NCBI RefSeq assembly: GCF_011038845.1
Contig: NZ_JAAKDW010000009.1
Location: 62,001-126,000 of the forward strand
Source: Enterococcus sp. ZJ1622
GTDB taxonomy: Bacteria > Bacillota > Bacilli > Lactobacillales > Enterococcaceae
Direction: 5' to 3'
DNA length: 64,000 nt
A program made the translations under genes and the position numbers. The notes below the pieces were generated by a model. That model saw only the letters and a list, made by a program, of their open reading frames with translations, was not told where the DNA came from and did not search any database. This document shows positions 8,732 to 18,544 of this stretch, piece after piece. The first letter of the stretch is position 1; each line of letters starts with the position of its first letter.

Positions 8732-9306
8732 TACGATTGTTCTCCTTCATATGTTCCGTCAAAGAAGAGATCCAAAGAGGCGTCTTCTTCGAGTGAACTT
8801 TCCATTTCTTGTGTATCTGGCAGTTCTTTCAATGATTTCAATCCGAAATAGTCTAGAAAATACCCAGTCGTCCCATACAAAATAGGCCGGCCTGGCCCGT
8901 CGACTCTGCCTTTTTCTTCGATCAGGCGGTGCGCTGCTAATCGCTGCACCGAACCCGATACCTGGACACCACGGATCTGTTCGATCTCCGCCCTAGTGAT
9001 CGGCTGTTTGTAGGCAATGATCGCTAATGTTTCGACAGCTGCCTGAGATAATGTATTCGATGTCCCTTGTGCGTATCGTTTCAGCAGCGGCGCAAGTTCT
9101 TTTTTCGTAGACAGCACATAATGGTCTTCTGTTTCTAAAATATGGAGTGCTGTTTTATCATTTGTTTCATACGCTGCTTCTAATTCTGCTATCAAGACAG
9201 CGACTTCTGCTTTTTCTATCTTCAGCAAATAGCTGAGTTCATCACTGCCGATCCCTTCTTCACCGACAACAAAGAGGATGGCTTCAAGTTCACTTAATTT
9301 CGTCAT
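8731..9306 (-). CDS. scpB: Segregation and condensation protein ScpB
   Basis: Kleisin-interacting winged-helix subunit of the SMC-ScpAB condensin, 191 residues. The helix-turn-helix portion TLAIIAYKQPITRAEIEQIRG and the following VSGSVQRLAAHRLIEEKGR and GRPILYGTTGYFLDYFGL are family signatures. Acts on the nucleoid with Smc to compact and segregate the chromosome. Overlaps scpA by 17 bp upstream and rluB by one base downstream. Confidence 0.95.
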   Translation of the reverse strand: MTKLSELEAILFVVGEEGIGSDELSYLLKIEKAEVAVLIAELEAAYETNDKTALHILETEDHYVLSTKKELAPLLKRYAQGTSNTLSQAAVETLAIIAYKQPITRAEIEQIRGVQVSGSVQRLAAHRLIEEKGRVDGPGRPILYGTTGYFLDYFGLKSLKELPDTQEMESSLEEDASLDLFFDGTYEGEQS

Positions 9307-10060
9307 GTTTCATATCTCCTACTACTGGATAAAGCATAATTGAATCATAATTTTCTTCCTGCTGCGCTACGACCTGGCCTTTTTTCATCAGTTCCAGCAA
9401 AGCCATAAAAGTCGTCACCACTTCATTCTTGGATGGCGATTCGAAAAACGAATCAAAGGAACAGCCCTGTACACTGTTTCGGATCCGTTCTTCGATGAAC
9501 ACCATCCGTTCTTCAATGGTGGTATCATCAGGTGTAATCGTTTTTTCGACTTTTTGAGAAAACTTCTTCCGTTCCAAAATCTTCTGCATGGCTCGGAAAA
9601 GATCGACTTTTTTCACTTGTCCACGTTTTAACGGTCTGTCTTGCCCAACGAGTCCGTCAACGACCATAGGCTCTTTTGTATAATACAGGCTGCGTTCTTC
9701 TGCTTTTTCTGTCAGTTTTTCTGCCGCATATTTGAATTTTCGATACTCCAACAGCTGAGTGACTAATTCTTCTCGGGGGTCTTCTTCCCACAGCTCATCG
9801 TCCTCGGCAGCTAGTTCTTGTGCTGGAAGCAGCGTTTTGCTTTTGATAGCCATCAGTGTAGCGGCCATCACCAAATACTCTCCGGCAACTGCTAGTTCCA
9901 GCGTCTTCATCGTATGGATATACTGCATATACTGCTCTGTGATCGTTGCAATCGGTATATCATAGATATCGATTTCCATTTGCTGGATCAGGTGAAGAAG
10001 CAGGTCTAACGGTCCTTCAAATACGTCCAGCTTGATATTGATCTCTGTCAACTTGTTCAC
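9290..10060 (-). CDS. scpA: Segregation and condensation protein ScpA (kleisin)
   Basis: The kleisin that bridges Smc heads. The N terminus carries the family motif FEGPLDLLLHLIQQMEIDIYD. An acidic stretch follows near residues 85-95 (AEDDELWEEDPREE), and the C-terminal winged-helix region ends near VTTFMALLELMKKGQV. Length 256 is typical. The GTG start at 10060 overlaps the ribT stop by four bases (GTGA), so the two are translationally coupled. Confidence 0.95.
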   Translation of the reverse strand: MNKLTEINIKLDVFEGPLDLLLHLIQQMEIDIYDIPIATITEQYMQYIHTMKTLELAVAGEYLVMAATLMAIKSKTLLPAQELAAEDDELWEEDPREELVTQLLEYRKFKYAAEKLTEKAEERSLYYTKEPMVVDGLVGQDRPLKRGQVKKVDLFRAMQKILERKKFSQKVEKTITPDDTTIEERMVFIEERIRNSVQGCSFDSFFESPSKNEVVTTFMALLELMKKGQVVAQQEENYDSIMLYPVVGDMKHDEIK

Positions 10061-10428
10061 TCTTTCTTGTTTTTCTTAGCGATCCATTTCGATAAGTAAG
10101 GTTCTGTGATTTCTGTGGCACGAATCGAGACTTCCGGATATTTTTCCTTCAACTCATCTAGCATCTGAAAGCCCATATTCTCTCCACGATAAGATGGGTT
10201 CAAGGAGATGTCATGGATCACCAGTTGATCATCTGCTAACCAATAGACACCGATCACTCCCTGGATATTGGTTGATCCTTCTGGTGTAAAGAAAAAAAGT
10301 TCATAGCCTTCTTCTGCTTCATACGTATCGATCTCCTTTAATAAAGAAGATTTGCCTGTTAGTTTCTTATGGAAGCTTAACAGCCCCATGGCGATTTTTC
10401 GGTTTTCTTTTCGGTAATGTGTTAACAT
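10057..10428 (-). CDS. ribT: RibT-like GNAT acetyltransferase
   Basis: A 123-residue GNAT-fold protein. The N-terminal KENRKIAMGLLSFH and the acetyl-CoA loop region HDISLNPSYRGENMGFQMLDEL resemble Bacillus RibT, which also lies near scpA. The acetyl acceptor is unknown; a link to riboflavin metabolism comes only from the Bacillus locus. It sits between xerD and scpA, 18 bases after xerD and overlapping scpA by four. Confidence 0.8.
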   Translation of the reverse strand: MLTHYRKENRKIAMGLLSFHKKLTGKSSLLKEIDTYEAEEGYELFFFTPEGSTNIQGVIGVYWLADDQLVIHDISLNPSYRGENMGFQMLDELKEKYPEVSIRATEITEPYLSKWIAKKNKKE

Positions 10429-10446
10429 ATTCTCACCTTCCTATGA

Positions 10447-11334
10447 CTAAGCCCTTGGAAAATGCTGCTTATAAACATCCGTCATTCTTTTCTTCGTGAT
10501 ATGTGTGTAGATTTGAGTCGTCGATATATCGGCATGTCCTAGCAGCTCTTGTACCGTTCGCAGGTCTGCACCATTTTCCAGCAGATGCGTAGCAAAACTG
10601 TGCCGCAATGTATGAGGTGTCACTTCTTTGCGGATGCCTGCTTCTCTGACAAGCTGTTTCAGATTTTTCCAGATTCCCTGACGTGACAGTCCTGTGCCAT
10701 GATTGTTTACGAACACGTGCGTTTCAGAAGGATTCTTCACCAATAACGGACGTGCCTCATCTAAATAACGTTCCAGCCATTGAATCGCATAATCTCCCAG
10801 AGGAATGATCCGCTCTTTGTCCCCTTTACCGATCGTCTGTACTAGTCCCAGTGAAAGATGAAGATCTCCCAGTTTCAACCCGATCAGCTCACTGACACGC
10901 ATCCCAGTCGCATACATCACTTCTAGGATCGCTCGATCTCTGATCCCCAGATTTTTAGAAGTATCGGGGGTCTCGATCAGTTTTTCGACTTCAGATAACG
11001 TCAGCGTACTAGGGAGTTTCTGTGCCTTTTTCGGAGTATCGATGTATTGCATCGGATCGTGATCCGTAAAGCGCTCTTGCCGTAAAAACTGATGGAATCT
11101 CCGAAGGCTGGAGATCATCCTCGTCACAGTCGCCGTTGCTTTGTTTTCATCATGCATTTTTTCTAGATACTGGATGACGACGAACCGATCGACCTTTTGC
11201 CAAGAGTCGATTTTTTGTTCTTCCAAAAACTGAAGGTACTGCGCCAAGTCGCGCTCATAGCTTTTTCTGGTGTTTACGGACAAGCCTCGTTCAATATTCA
11301 AATAGTGGAGATACTCACTGATTTCTTCTTTCAT
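10447..11334 (-). CDS. xerD: Site-specific tyrosine recombinase XerD
   Basis: Chromosome-dimer resolving recombinase, 295 residues. The N-terminal SAM-like core-binding domain covers residues 1-85. The catalytic residues are visible: Arg in ATGMRVSELIGL, Lys in GKGDKERIIPL, HTLRHSFATHLL (His and Arg), His in LLGHADISTTQIYTHI and the final Tyr of the same motif. Together these are the RKHRH-Y set of an active enzyme. It is in the fur-xerD-ribT-scpAB-rluB run. Confidence 0.94.
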   Translation of the reverse strand: MKEEISEYLHYLNIERGLSVNTRKSYERDLAQYLQFLEEQKIDSWQKVDRFVVIQYLEKMHDENKATATVTRMISSLRRFHQFLRQERFTDHDPMQYIDTPKKAQKLPSTLTLSEVEKLIETPDTSKNLGIRDRAILEVMYATGMRVSELIGLKLGDLHLSLGLVQTIGKGDKERIIPLGDYAIQWLERYLDEARPLLVKNPSETHVFVNNHGTGLSRQGIWKNLKQLVREAGIRKEVTPHTLRHSFATHLLENGADLRTVQELLGHADISTTQIYTHITKKRMTDVYKQHFPRA

Positions 11335-11428
11335 ACTAATCCACCTCGTGCTTCTCTATCATATCAGAAACGCTTTATTTGCGATAGTCTATTCCGTCAT
11401 CTCTGCAAAGAAAAAGCCGTCTATACTA

Positions 11429-11902
11429 TCAGACGGTTTTGTTCCTTTTTTCTTTTTCTGCGCATTCCTGACAAATCCCATGGAAAGTCAGCCGGTGATC
11501 TTTCACCAGAAAATGATAACGTTCTTCGACGACTTGTTCTACTTCTACCAATAAATCTTCTTCCACTTCTTCGATCGTTCCGCAGTTCAAACATAATAAG
11601 TGGTGATGAAAATGTTTGGCGCCTTCTTTTCTTAAGTCGTAACGAGCAAGTCCATCGTTAAAACTGACTTTATCGATGATCTTCAACTCAGTCAGGATTT
11701 CGAGTGTACGATAAACCGTTGCTAATCCGATCTCCGGACTTTTCTTCTTTACCAAAAAAAAGATTTCTTCAGCAGAAAGATGCTCTTTCTCATTTTCTAA
11801 AAGTACTAACAAGGTCGCTTCTCTTTGCGGGGTCAGTTTAAACCCAGATTCGTGCAGCTGCTGTTTCGTTTTCTTCATCGCTGACATAGCATTCATAACC
11901 AT
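11429..11902 (-). CDS. fur: Ferric uptake regulator Fur
   Basis: Iron-responsive repressor, up to 157 residues. The sequence follows Bacillus Fur closely (FKLTPQREATLLVLLENEKEHLSAEEIF, SPEIGLATVYRTLEILTEL, ARYDLRKEGAKHFHHHLLC), and so is Fur rather than PerR or Zur. Zinc-site cysteines are CLNC and CQEC. Starts at 11902, 11896, 11887 and 11878 are all in frame; only a weak GGGGTTGAG precedes the first. A PerR-type box lies about 20 bases upstream. Confidence 0.9.
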   Translation of the reverse strand: MVMNAMSAMKKTKQQLHESGFKLTPQREATLLVLLENEKEHLSAEEIFFLVKKKSPEIGLATVYRTLEILTELKIIDKVSFNDGLARYDLRKEGAKHFHHHLLCLNCGTIEEVEEDLLVEVEQVVEERYHFLVKDHRLTFHGICQECAEKEKRNKTV

Positions 11903-11920
11903 TTTCTCAACCCCAACAAT

Positions 11921-11935
11921 TTATAATAATTACAA
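11921..11935 (-). promoter_or_regulatory. PerR/Fur-type 7-1-7 operator upstream of fur
   Basis: TTATAATAATTACAA matches the PerR consensus TTATAATNATTATAA at all but one position. It lies in the leader region of fur. Bacillus fur is known to be repressed by PerR, so the same cross-control is plausible here. Confidence 0.6.
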
Positions 11936-12006
11936 TTAAAACTATAATAATAACGTCTCAAATTAAAATAATTATAAGCTAGTTAAGAAAAACATGCAAG
12001 CTATTC

Positions 12007-12870
12007 TCAATTAGATTTTTTCACTAATTTAGTCACTCCATCTTCCTGCTTGATCAGACCTTGCTTCAGCAGATTCCCTAACGCGCGTTTGAATGCTCCT
12101 TTGCTGATACCGAATGCTTTCATGATCTCTTCTGGATCTGACTTGTCTGTAAAGTTGATCTGTTGGTCGGCGGAACGTTCTAAAATAGTCAGAATCATCT
12201 GAGCATCATCCGTTATTGCTTCATATGCTCTTGGTTTCAATGACAGATTCAAGACACCATCTGGACGTGCGCCAATGATTCGTCCTTCAATGCGTTCACC
12301 TAAACGAGGTTCTCTATATCGTTCAGAAGGATGGATGAATCCTAGATAAAAATCATCTGTCAATACATAAGTCCCAGTCAGTTTCAGTCGGTACGCAATT
12401 CCGGAAACATTTTTATTCTTCAGCTCTTCTGTACCGTATTTGCTCAGCGATTTAAAAATCTTCTCATCTGCTAAGCTTCCCCAAATGCGGTCCTTTGCAT
12501 CAACTCGCAAAGAGATCATCAATTGATCGCCTTTTTTGGGCCAAAGTTCAGTCATAGTTGGCAGCTCATCCAAAGACACGACAAAGTCTTTATCTGGAAG
12601 GCCGATATCGACGAATGCACCTAAATCTTTTCTCGTAGCAGTCACCGTACCAAATGCGTAATGGCCGACACGACTTTTAGGGATTTGAGTGGTCAAGCGG
12701 TTTTCATGCTTTTGGTTTTGATAACCAAAGCCTTCTACCGCTTCGCCGATTTGATGTTCGCCTTCTGTCTTGCTCAATCTGAAAGTTTGCCCATTTTTTT
12801 GTACAAAATAATTTTTTTCGTTTTCATCGATAACCATACCGGTGAAGATTGTTGCTAATAACTCGTTCAT
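12007..12870 (-). CDS. cvfB: CvfB-family S1 RNA-binding protein
   Basis: A 287-residue protein of the CvfB/YitL family, made of tandem S1-like beta-barrels and a C-terminal winged helix (EEIMKAFGISKGAFKRALGNLLKQGLIKQ). The S1-type sequence GTVTATRKDLGAFVDIGLPDKDFVV is at about residues 73-97, and a second S1-like segment is GFIHPSERYREPRLGERIEGRIIGARPDG. Members bind RNA and influence virulence-factor expression in staphylococci. Its role here is not shown by the sequence. ATG at 12870 follows AGAGGGAGAAA. Confidence 0.88.
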   Translation of the reverse strand: MNELLATIFTGMVIDENEKNYFVQKNGQTFRLSKTEGEHQIGEAVEGFGYQNQKHENRLTTQIPKSRVGHYAFGTVTATRKDLGAFVDIGLPDKDFVVSLDELPTMTELWPKKGDQLMISLRVDAKDRIWGSLADEKIFKSLSKYGTEELKNKNVSGIAYRLKLTGTYVLTDDFYLGFIHPSERYREPRLGERIEGRIIGARPDGVLNLSLKPRAYEAITDDAQMILTILERSADQQINFTDKSDPEEIMKAFGISKGAFKRALGNLLKQGLIKQEDGVTKLVKKSN

Positions 12871-12982
12871 ATTTTTCTCCCTCTATTATGAAAGGTCTTC
12901 TATTTTCTTCGTACTTTTCTTTGCTATCATACCATATTGCGCAGCTGATGAATAGTTTGGCTTCCATAACGCTCAACAAAAA

Positions 12983-13016
12983 ACTTAGGCACACCTATTA
13001 ATAGGTACACCTAAGT
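12983..13016 (-). terminator. Intrinsic terminator after mapZ
   Basis: ACTTAGG and ACCTAT arms pair with ATAGGT and CCTAAGT around a small internal loop. The minus strand continues with TTTTTTG. It lies 44 bases beyond the mapZ stop. Confidence 0.85.
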
Positions 13017-13059
13017 CTGTTGTTCGACCCTTTGATCGACTGATTATCGATTCAGCTGA

Positions 13060-15174
13060 TTATCTGCTGCCGTTTCCGCCGAACCAACCTGTCTTGCAGT
13101 TGATCGTCACGATATAAAACGGCAGTGCACTCTCTCCGATTCCATTCATCAAAGCGGATTTCGTAGAAGTCGCATATAGATTGTAATAGCCTTCTCCGTT
13201 TTCGATCCGTGCTTTTTCTAGTTTATAACCGCCTGCTACGATATATCCGCGCTGGATACAAGTAGCGATCACACTTTCTTGCACGCCAGGTGCCCAATTC
13301 CATGCAGTGTTGGCAGTATCTGCCACATCACTAGCTCTTTGGGACATGATTGGCTGATTCGCTGTGTTTTTATTCGTATTACTTGAGGCTTGAGCTTGGG
13401 CTGCGGCTTGGGCAGCAGCTTGTGCGGCAGCTGCTTCTTGGGCTTTTCGAGCTGCTTCTTGCTGTGCTTGCTCTGCCTGTTTGGCCTTCTCAGCTTCTTC
13501 TGCTTTTCTTTGTTCTTCTTTCTTTTCTTTTTCAGTAAGTGCTTGATCAGTTTGTTTCAGCTGTTCTTTCAGTGAAGCGACTAATTCCTGATTCGCTACT
13601 TTATCAACGGCTTCTTTTGCAGCTTTGTATTGGTCACGAGTAGCCGTTTCTACTACTTTGTCGTCTTTATAAACGACAGCTGTCTTCTCTTTTGCTGTCT
13701 GCAGCTGTTCATATTGCTGTTTTGCTTCATCTTGTGCTTGTTTGATAAGTTTTCCAAAAGCTGTATCAGTTGTCTTTATTTCGCTGATTTCATTATCTGC
13801 CTTCAGTTTCGGTGTTTCCGACAGATGGTCATCCGTAATGACTGGTGAAACGAACAATTCATTGACACGATGGATATCGGCTATTTTAGAGCGGATATCC
13901 TGATATGTTTTTTCCAATGCAGGATAGTCTTTTTCATCCTTGACTTCTTTTAGGTCCGTCTGTAATTTCGACAGATCCTGATTCATCATAGACGAGCGGA
14001 TGAACTGCTGCGTATCATCTGTATAAAAATCAGCAAGTGCTTCTTGCAATGCTACTACTTTTTCCTGCTGTCTTTTTGCCTCTGCAGCGATTTGTGCTTC
14101 GACTTTCTGCTGATGATCGTAATAAGCCCAGCCACCTGTTCCTAGTAATAGCACAGCCGCTAGTACAAGATAAGGAATCTTCCTTGACTTTTTCAGTGAC
14201 TGCTGTTTCTGTCCTTCACTGATTGCAGGTTCTTTTACTGATTCAGTGGTTGGCTCATCATCTGACGGTGTCGGATCTTCTGATGAGGTCTCCAGCTGGG
14301 GCTCTACTGCTATTTTCGGTTTTTCTGCTGGTTCCTTTGAGATCTTAGCTGTTGTTTCTGGAGGAACTGCTAGAGAAACTGAAGAGTCGTCTTGCGGTTG
14401 CTCTTTATCTTCTGTTGTCTCATTCGTGACAGTTGCCATTTTTATCGATGGCTGACTTTCGTCACTGATTGGGTCTTCGCTCACTGGTTCAGTCTCTGCT
14501 TCTTCGTCCACCGTTTTTTCTTCAGCTTGCGTTTGTTCTATCATTGGTTCTGAACTAGCTTCGGACGACTCATCAGCTGGTTCATCCGTTTTTTCACAAT
14601 GAGTGTCTTCTTCATGTTTGCTTTTTCCTGATTTTTCTAAAGCGATTTTTTCATTGATCATGCGTAGCAACTCTTGTGCATGTTCTTCTTTCGTGTCTTC
14701 TCTATGTGCTTTGATGTACGCAGAAAGGATCGAATTTTCTTCTTCTTTATCAACGATTTCTTTCAGTTCAGCTACACGTTTTTTTTGTTTCGATTCGATT
14801 GATTCTACCACTGTATCTTCATTTGCCGGCACAGCATCTGCCACAGGATCCTCCGATTCTCCAGAGATATCTTTTCCTGTCTCTTCATCTGCTTCGTCTG
14901 CTTTATCTGACACTGCTTCTTCCGCATCGTTTTTTTCGAATAATTCCATCACAGATTCAAGCGGCAGATCTTTCAATTCGGACCATTCGATTGGATCGTT
15001 CAGTTCAGTATCTGGAAAAAACTGGTCATCCGTCAGCTCTGATGGTGACTTTGCTTTTGCGTTTTCTTTTTTAGTTGTGTGCTGATCATCTCCATTGACT
15101 TGATAGCCGCAGTTCGGACAGCTCATCTTGCCCTTGATCTTCGTTGATCCACACTCTGGACATTTTTTTATCAC
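13060..15174 (-). CDS. mapZ: MapZ-type division-site positioning protein with N-terminal zinc ribbon
   Basis: A 704-residue single-pass membrane protein. It opens with a zinc ribbon (C5, C8, C19, C22). A long acidic cytoplasmic region follows, with SILSAYIKAHRED near residue 150 that resembles the MapZ cytoplasmic motif. One membrane helix lies at about residue 335 (IPYLVLAAVLLLGTGGWAYY). The extracellular part has coiled coils, an Ala/Gln-rich linker (residues about 560-610) and a C-terminal domain with NTAWNWAPGVQESVIATCIQ and TINCKTGWFGGNGS. That end closely recalls the peptidoglycan-binding C2 domain of streptococcal MapZ, which marks midcell and guides FtsZ. The start is GTG at 15174 behind AAAGGAG. 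Its position beside rpoD-dnaG is consistent with conserved core-genome context. Confidence 0.78.
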   Translation of the reverse strand: MIKKCPECGSTKIKGKMSCPNCGYQVNGDDQHTTKKENAKAKSPSELTDDQFFPDTELNDPIEWSELKDLPLESVMELFEKNDAEEAVSDKADEADEETGKDISGESEDPVADAVPANEDTVVESIESKQKKRVAELKEIVDKEEENSILSAYIKAHREDTKEEHAQELLRMINEKIALEKSGKSKHEEDTHCEKTDEPADESSEASSEPMIEQTQAEEKTVDEEAETEPVSEDPISDESQPSIKMATVTNETTEDKEQPQDDSSVSLAVPPETTAKISKEPAEKPKIAVEPQLETSSEDPTPSDDEPTTESVKEPAISEGQKQQSLKKSRKIPYLVLAAVLLLGTGGWAYYDHQQKVEAQIAAEAKRQQEKVVALQEALADFYTDDTQQFIRSSMMNQDLSKLQTDLKEVKDEKDYPALEKTYQDIRSKIADIHRVNELFVSPVITDDHLSETPKLKADNEISEIKTTDTAFGKLIKQAQDEAKQQYEQLQTAKEKTAVVYKDDKVVETATRDQYKAAKEAVDKVANQELVASLKEQLKQTDQALTEKEKKEEQRKAEEAEKAKQAEQAQQEAARKAQEAAAAQAAAQAAAQAQASSNTNKNTANQPIMSQRASDVADTANTAWNWAPGVQESVIATCIQRGYIVAGGYKLEKARIENGEGYYNLYATSTKSALMNGIGESALPFYIVTINCKTGWFGGNGSR

Positions 15175-15304
15175 TTAGCGATCGGCTCCTTTTACTAGGT
15201 TTACGCTACCACTAAATCTACCATATTCTGAACGTCACGCCAATAGTCTATTTTCAGGATTTATATAAAAATAAAGTGCAGGAAAATTAGATATAACAAA
15301 AAAA

Positions 15305-15339
15305 AACTGGCACACAAGCTTCTAAGCTGTGTACCAGTT
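15305..15339 (-). terminator. Intrinsic terminator after rpoD
   Basis: AACTGGCACACAAGC-type arm pairs with GCTGTGTACCAGTT. The minus strand continues into a long T run (15298-15305). It lies just past the rpoD stop. Confidence 0.92.
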
Positions 15340-15354
15340 TAACCATAATAACGT

Positions 15355-16464
15355 TTATTCTAAGAAATCTTTTAATTGTTTCGAACGGGATGGGTGGCGT
15401 AGTTTTCTCAATGCTTTTGCTTCGATCTGACGGATACGTTCCCGTGTCACGCCGAATACTTTCCCGACTTCTTCTAAAGTTCTTGTGCGTCCATCATCCA
15501 AACCAAAACGTAAACGAAGAACATTTTCTTCTCGGTCAGTCAATGTATCCAAGACATCTTCCAGTTGTTCTTTCAACAGTTCATAAGCAGCATGCTCTGC
15601 TGGGCTTGTTGCTTCTTGGTCTTCGATAAAATCACCTAGATGTGAATCATCTTCTTCACCGATTGGCGTTTCAAGTGAGACAGGTTCTTGAGCGATTTTC
15701 AAGATTTCACGTACTTTTTCTGTTGGAAGGTCCATTTCCGCACCGATTTCTTCAGGCGTTGGTTCTCTTCCTAGGTCTTGAAGCAATTGACGTTGGATTC
15801 GGATCAATTTGTTGATCGTTTCGACCATATGCACAGGAATACGGATCGTACGAGCTTGGTCAGCGATTGCTCGAGTGATCGCTTGTCGGATCCACCAAGT
15901 CGCGTAGGTCGAGAACTTGAATCCTTTGCGGTAATCAAATTTTTCAACAGCTTTCATCAAACCCATATTTCCTTCTTGGATCAAATCAAGGAATTGCATG
16001 CCACGGCCGACATATCGTTTCGCGATACTTACGACTAGACGCAGATTCGCTTCAGCCAATCGCTGTTTCGCTTCCTGATCGCCTTCTTCGATTTTCAATG
16101 CCAAGGCTACTTCTTCTTCCGCAGTCAAAAGGGAGACACGGCCTATTTCTTTCAGATACATGCGAACTGGATCATTAATCTTTACACCAGTTGGCGCAGA
16201 TAGGTCATCTGCTTTAGCTTGTTCGGCTTTCTTTTCTGCACTTTTCAAACTATGGACGGAAGGATCACCATTTTCATCAACGACACTGATTCCTGCGTCT
16301 TCGATCTTTTGGATCAGTTTATCCATTTCATCTGCATTCAAAGTGAATGGTGTAGCAAGCTGATTAGACAGGTCATCATAGACCACTTGTCGTTTAGGTT
16401 TGTTTTCTTTGATGAATGCTGCTACTGCTGATTCATATTTTTTCTTATCTGTTACATTTGCCAT
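15355..16464 (-). CDS. rpoD: Primary sigma factor RpoD (sigma-A)
   Basis: Housekeeping sigma subunit of RNA polymerase, 369 residues. Region 1.2 ([21 protein letters not shown]), region 2 ([26 protein letters not shown], with [20 protein letters not shown] contacting the -10), region 3 and region 4.2 ([20 protein letters not shown], contacting the -35) are all intact. Region 1.1 is short, as in Firmicutes. It follows dnaG by 23 bases with a GGGGGGCC-type ribosome site, forming the dnaG-rpoD operon. Confidence 0.98.
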   Translation of the reverse strand: MANVTDKKKYESAVAAFIKENKPKRQVVYDDLSNQLATPFTLNADEMDKLIQKIEDAGISVVDENGDPSVHSLKSAEKKAEQAKADDLSAPTGVKINDPVRMYLKEIGRVSLLTAEEEVALALKIEEGDQEAKQRLAEANLRLVVSIAKRYVGRGMQFLDLIQEGNMGLMKAVEKFDYRKGFKFSTYATWWIRQAITRAIADQARTIRIPVHMVETINKLIRIQRQLLQDLGREPTPEEIGAEMDLPTEKVREILKIAQEPVSLETPIGEEDDSHLGDFIEDQEATSPAEHAAYELLKEQLEDVLDTLTDREENVLRLRFGLDDGRTRTLEEVGKVFGVTRERIRQIEAKALRKLRHPSRSKQLKDFLE

Positions 16465-16487
16465 AAAAGAAGGCCCCCCTTGAGTAG

Positions 16488-18332
16488 CTATTTGGCTTGT
16501 TTTAACTGTTTCGTTAAATTAATGATCTCAATCGTCAGTTCCAGTTCAAGCTGCTTGTTTCCTGTTCGTCTGGCTTCTTGCTGCAATTGTTTTTTGGCTG
16601 TTATTTCATCAGCTAAGCCAGATTTACTGATCACATTCAGCAAATCCTGGATTTCTCTTGGTGTGCTTTCTTCTGCTACACGCAAGTAGGCGATCTCCAC
16701 CACTAAGCGCCTTAAATTTTCATCTTGCAGAAAGTCTAAAAACTCCGCAAGGTTGAATTCATTGTGTTGTGATACGTATGCATCAAATAGAAAATAAACT
16801 TCTGCATATGTATCGTGAATAAATTGAAATTCTCGTTCTTTCAGAAGATTTCGGACAGAAATTTCTCTGAATACGCGATAAAGCAGCATTTGTTCCGCCT
16901 TTTCAACTTGTGTCAGTGGTCGTTTTTTTTGCACAGCGCCACGTCTTGGGCTCGAGGCACTCGTATCTGCCACAGGTGGTTCCTGTCGCTGTACCTGATT
17001 CTCCCGTCGAAGATCACGCAGCTGTCTTTGCATAGTTTCCCGACTCAACTGAAACTCTGTCGATAATTGCGAAAGATACATGTCTTGCTCGATTGGCGAG
17101 ATGACTCGGCTGAGTTCAGCCATCACTTCTTCGAGATATTCGATCCTGTCTTTTTCATTCTCCATATTTTTCGATTGCTTCAAATAACGAGACTTGAAAG
17201 TAAAGACTGTTTCTCTTCCATGAAGGATCAATTCCTGGAAGGGTTCTTCGCCGTATTTTCGCAAATACTCATCCGGATCGAGTTTTTCTGGGATCACCAC
17301 GACGGACAGTTGCAAGCGGCTGTTTTGCCGCAGCAGTTCAATCCCTCGATTGGTAGCTTCAAATCCTGCGCTATCTCCATCATAACAAAAAACGAGCTGT
17401 TTCGTCAGCCGTTCGATATGTTGGATCTGCTGAGCAGTCAAACTTGTTCCCATGGAAGCAAGTCCGTTCGTGATCCCTGCCTGCCAAGCTGCAATGACAT
17501 CCATAAACCCTTCGAACAAAAGAACTTCTCCGCTTTTACGGATATTGCTCCGAGCTTTATCTAAGTTGAACAGCACCTGCCGTTTGTTGAACAGCTCTGT
17601 TTCCGGACTATTCAAATATTTTGGCTGATCTTTTTCCTGCCCTTTCTCCGGTGCAAGCCAGCGACCAGAAAAACCGATCGTACGCCCTTGCGGATTATTG
17701 ATAGGAAACATGATCCGTTGATAAAAACGATCTGACATCCGTCCATCATCGTGCGTGATGAAAAGACCAGTTCGTGCCAAAACCTCATCTGAAAACGATT
17801 CATTTTTAAACACTTGACCCAAAAATGACCGTTCATTCGGCGCGAAGCCGATATTGAATTCTTCGATCAGTTCCAAGGTCAGACCGCGTTTTTGCAAATA
17901 TTCCAATGCTGGTTCTCCAGCTTTCGTATTCAGCAGCATGTGATGATAGACTTCCGCTGCTTTTTCATGAGCAGCGATCAGTTTTCCGCTGGCAGAATCA
18001 CTATTTTGCTCTGTAGAAGATTGCTGACGCCAGTGTTCTTCTAATGGAATTTGTTCAAAATCTGCTACTTTGACAACTGCTTCTGGAAAGCTGAGTCCTT
18101 CCAATTCTTGAAGAAATGTAAAGACATTCCCACCCTTGCCGCAACCGAAGCAATGAAAGATCTGCTTATCCTCTGCGACTGAAAATGACGGTGTTCGTTC
18201 TTCGTGGAAGGGGCACAGCCCCAAATAGTTCTTTCCGGATTTCTTCAATTGGACATATTGCCCAATGACTTCAACGATATTCGTTTGACTTCGAATGTTT
18301 TCAATCACTTCTTGCGGAATCCGCTGAGCCAT
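16488..18332 (-). CDS. dnaG: DNA primase DnaG
   Basis: Synthesises RNA primers at the replication fork together with the helicase. The N-terminal zinc domain has [13 protein letters not shown] and [10 protein letters not shown]. The Toprim core has [12 protein letters not shown] (catalytic Glu) and FCYDGDSAG. The C-terminal third is the helicase-interaction region. Length 614 is usual. The start ATG at 18332 follows GGGGGTGAAAG. First gene of the primase-sigma operon. Confidence 0.97.
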   Translation of the reverse strand: MAQRIPQEVIENIRSQTNIVEVIGQYVQLKKSGKNYLGLCPFHEERTPSFSVAEDKQIFHCFGCGKGGNVFTFLQELEGLSFPEAVVKVADFEQIPLEEHWRQQSSTEQNSDSASGKLIAAHEKAAEVYHHMLLNTKAGEPALEYLQKRGLTLELIEEFNIGFAPNERSFLGQVFKNESFSDEVLARTGLFITHDDGRMSDRFYQRIMFPINNPQGRTIGFSGRWLAPEKGQEKDQPKYLNSPETELFNKRQVLFNLDKARSNIRKSGEVLLFEGFMDVIAAWQAGITNGLASMGTSLTAQQIQHIERLTKQLVFCYDGDSAGFEATNRGIELLRQNSRLQLSVVVIPEKLDPDEYLRKYGEEPFQELILHGRETVFTFKSRYLKQSKNMENEKDRIEYLEEVMAELSRVISPIEQDMYLSQLSTEFQLSRETMQRQLRDLRRENQVQRQEPPVADTSASSPRRGAVQKKRPLTQVEKAEQMLLYRVFREISVRNLLKEREFQFIHDTYAEVYFLFDAYVSQHNEFNLAEFLDFLQDENLRRLVVEIAYLRVAEESTPREIQDLLNVISKSGLADEITAKKQLQQEARRTGNKQLELELTIEIINLTKQLKQAK

Positions 18333-18400
18333 TCTTTCACCCCCTGTTTAGTTGATATCTTTTTTCTGATAAAAGATAATTCAGGAGAATAACCGGTAAA

Positions 18401-18430
18401 AAATCGCACTAACTGAAATCAGTGCGATTT
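18401..18430 (-). terminator. Intrinsic terminator between the P-type ATPase and dnaG
   Basis: AAATCGCACT pairs with AGTGCGATTT around a 10-base loop. On the minus strand it is followed by TTTTTTACC. It ends the ATPase transcript before the dnaG promoter region. Confidence 0.85.
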
Positions 18431-18544
18431 TAAAAGACACAATTATACATGTTTGATTGTATCACATTTCTAGACTTTTTCAAGTATAACACTCTGTTGT
18501 GTTTATGCCAACAAAATGATAGCCTGTTCGGCTGAAGAAAGCGG

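Noticed and set aside
11429-11902. PerR rather than Fur, suggested by the PerR-type box
   Set aside because: The protein sequence follows Fur closely over its whole length, and PerR is known to repress fur in Bacillus, so the box does not decide the identity.
14246-15085. Plus-strand open frames rich in Ser/Phe inside mapZ
   Set aside because: They mirror the biased codons of the acidic, repetitive mapZ coding strand, lack ribosome sites and have implausible composition.
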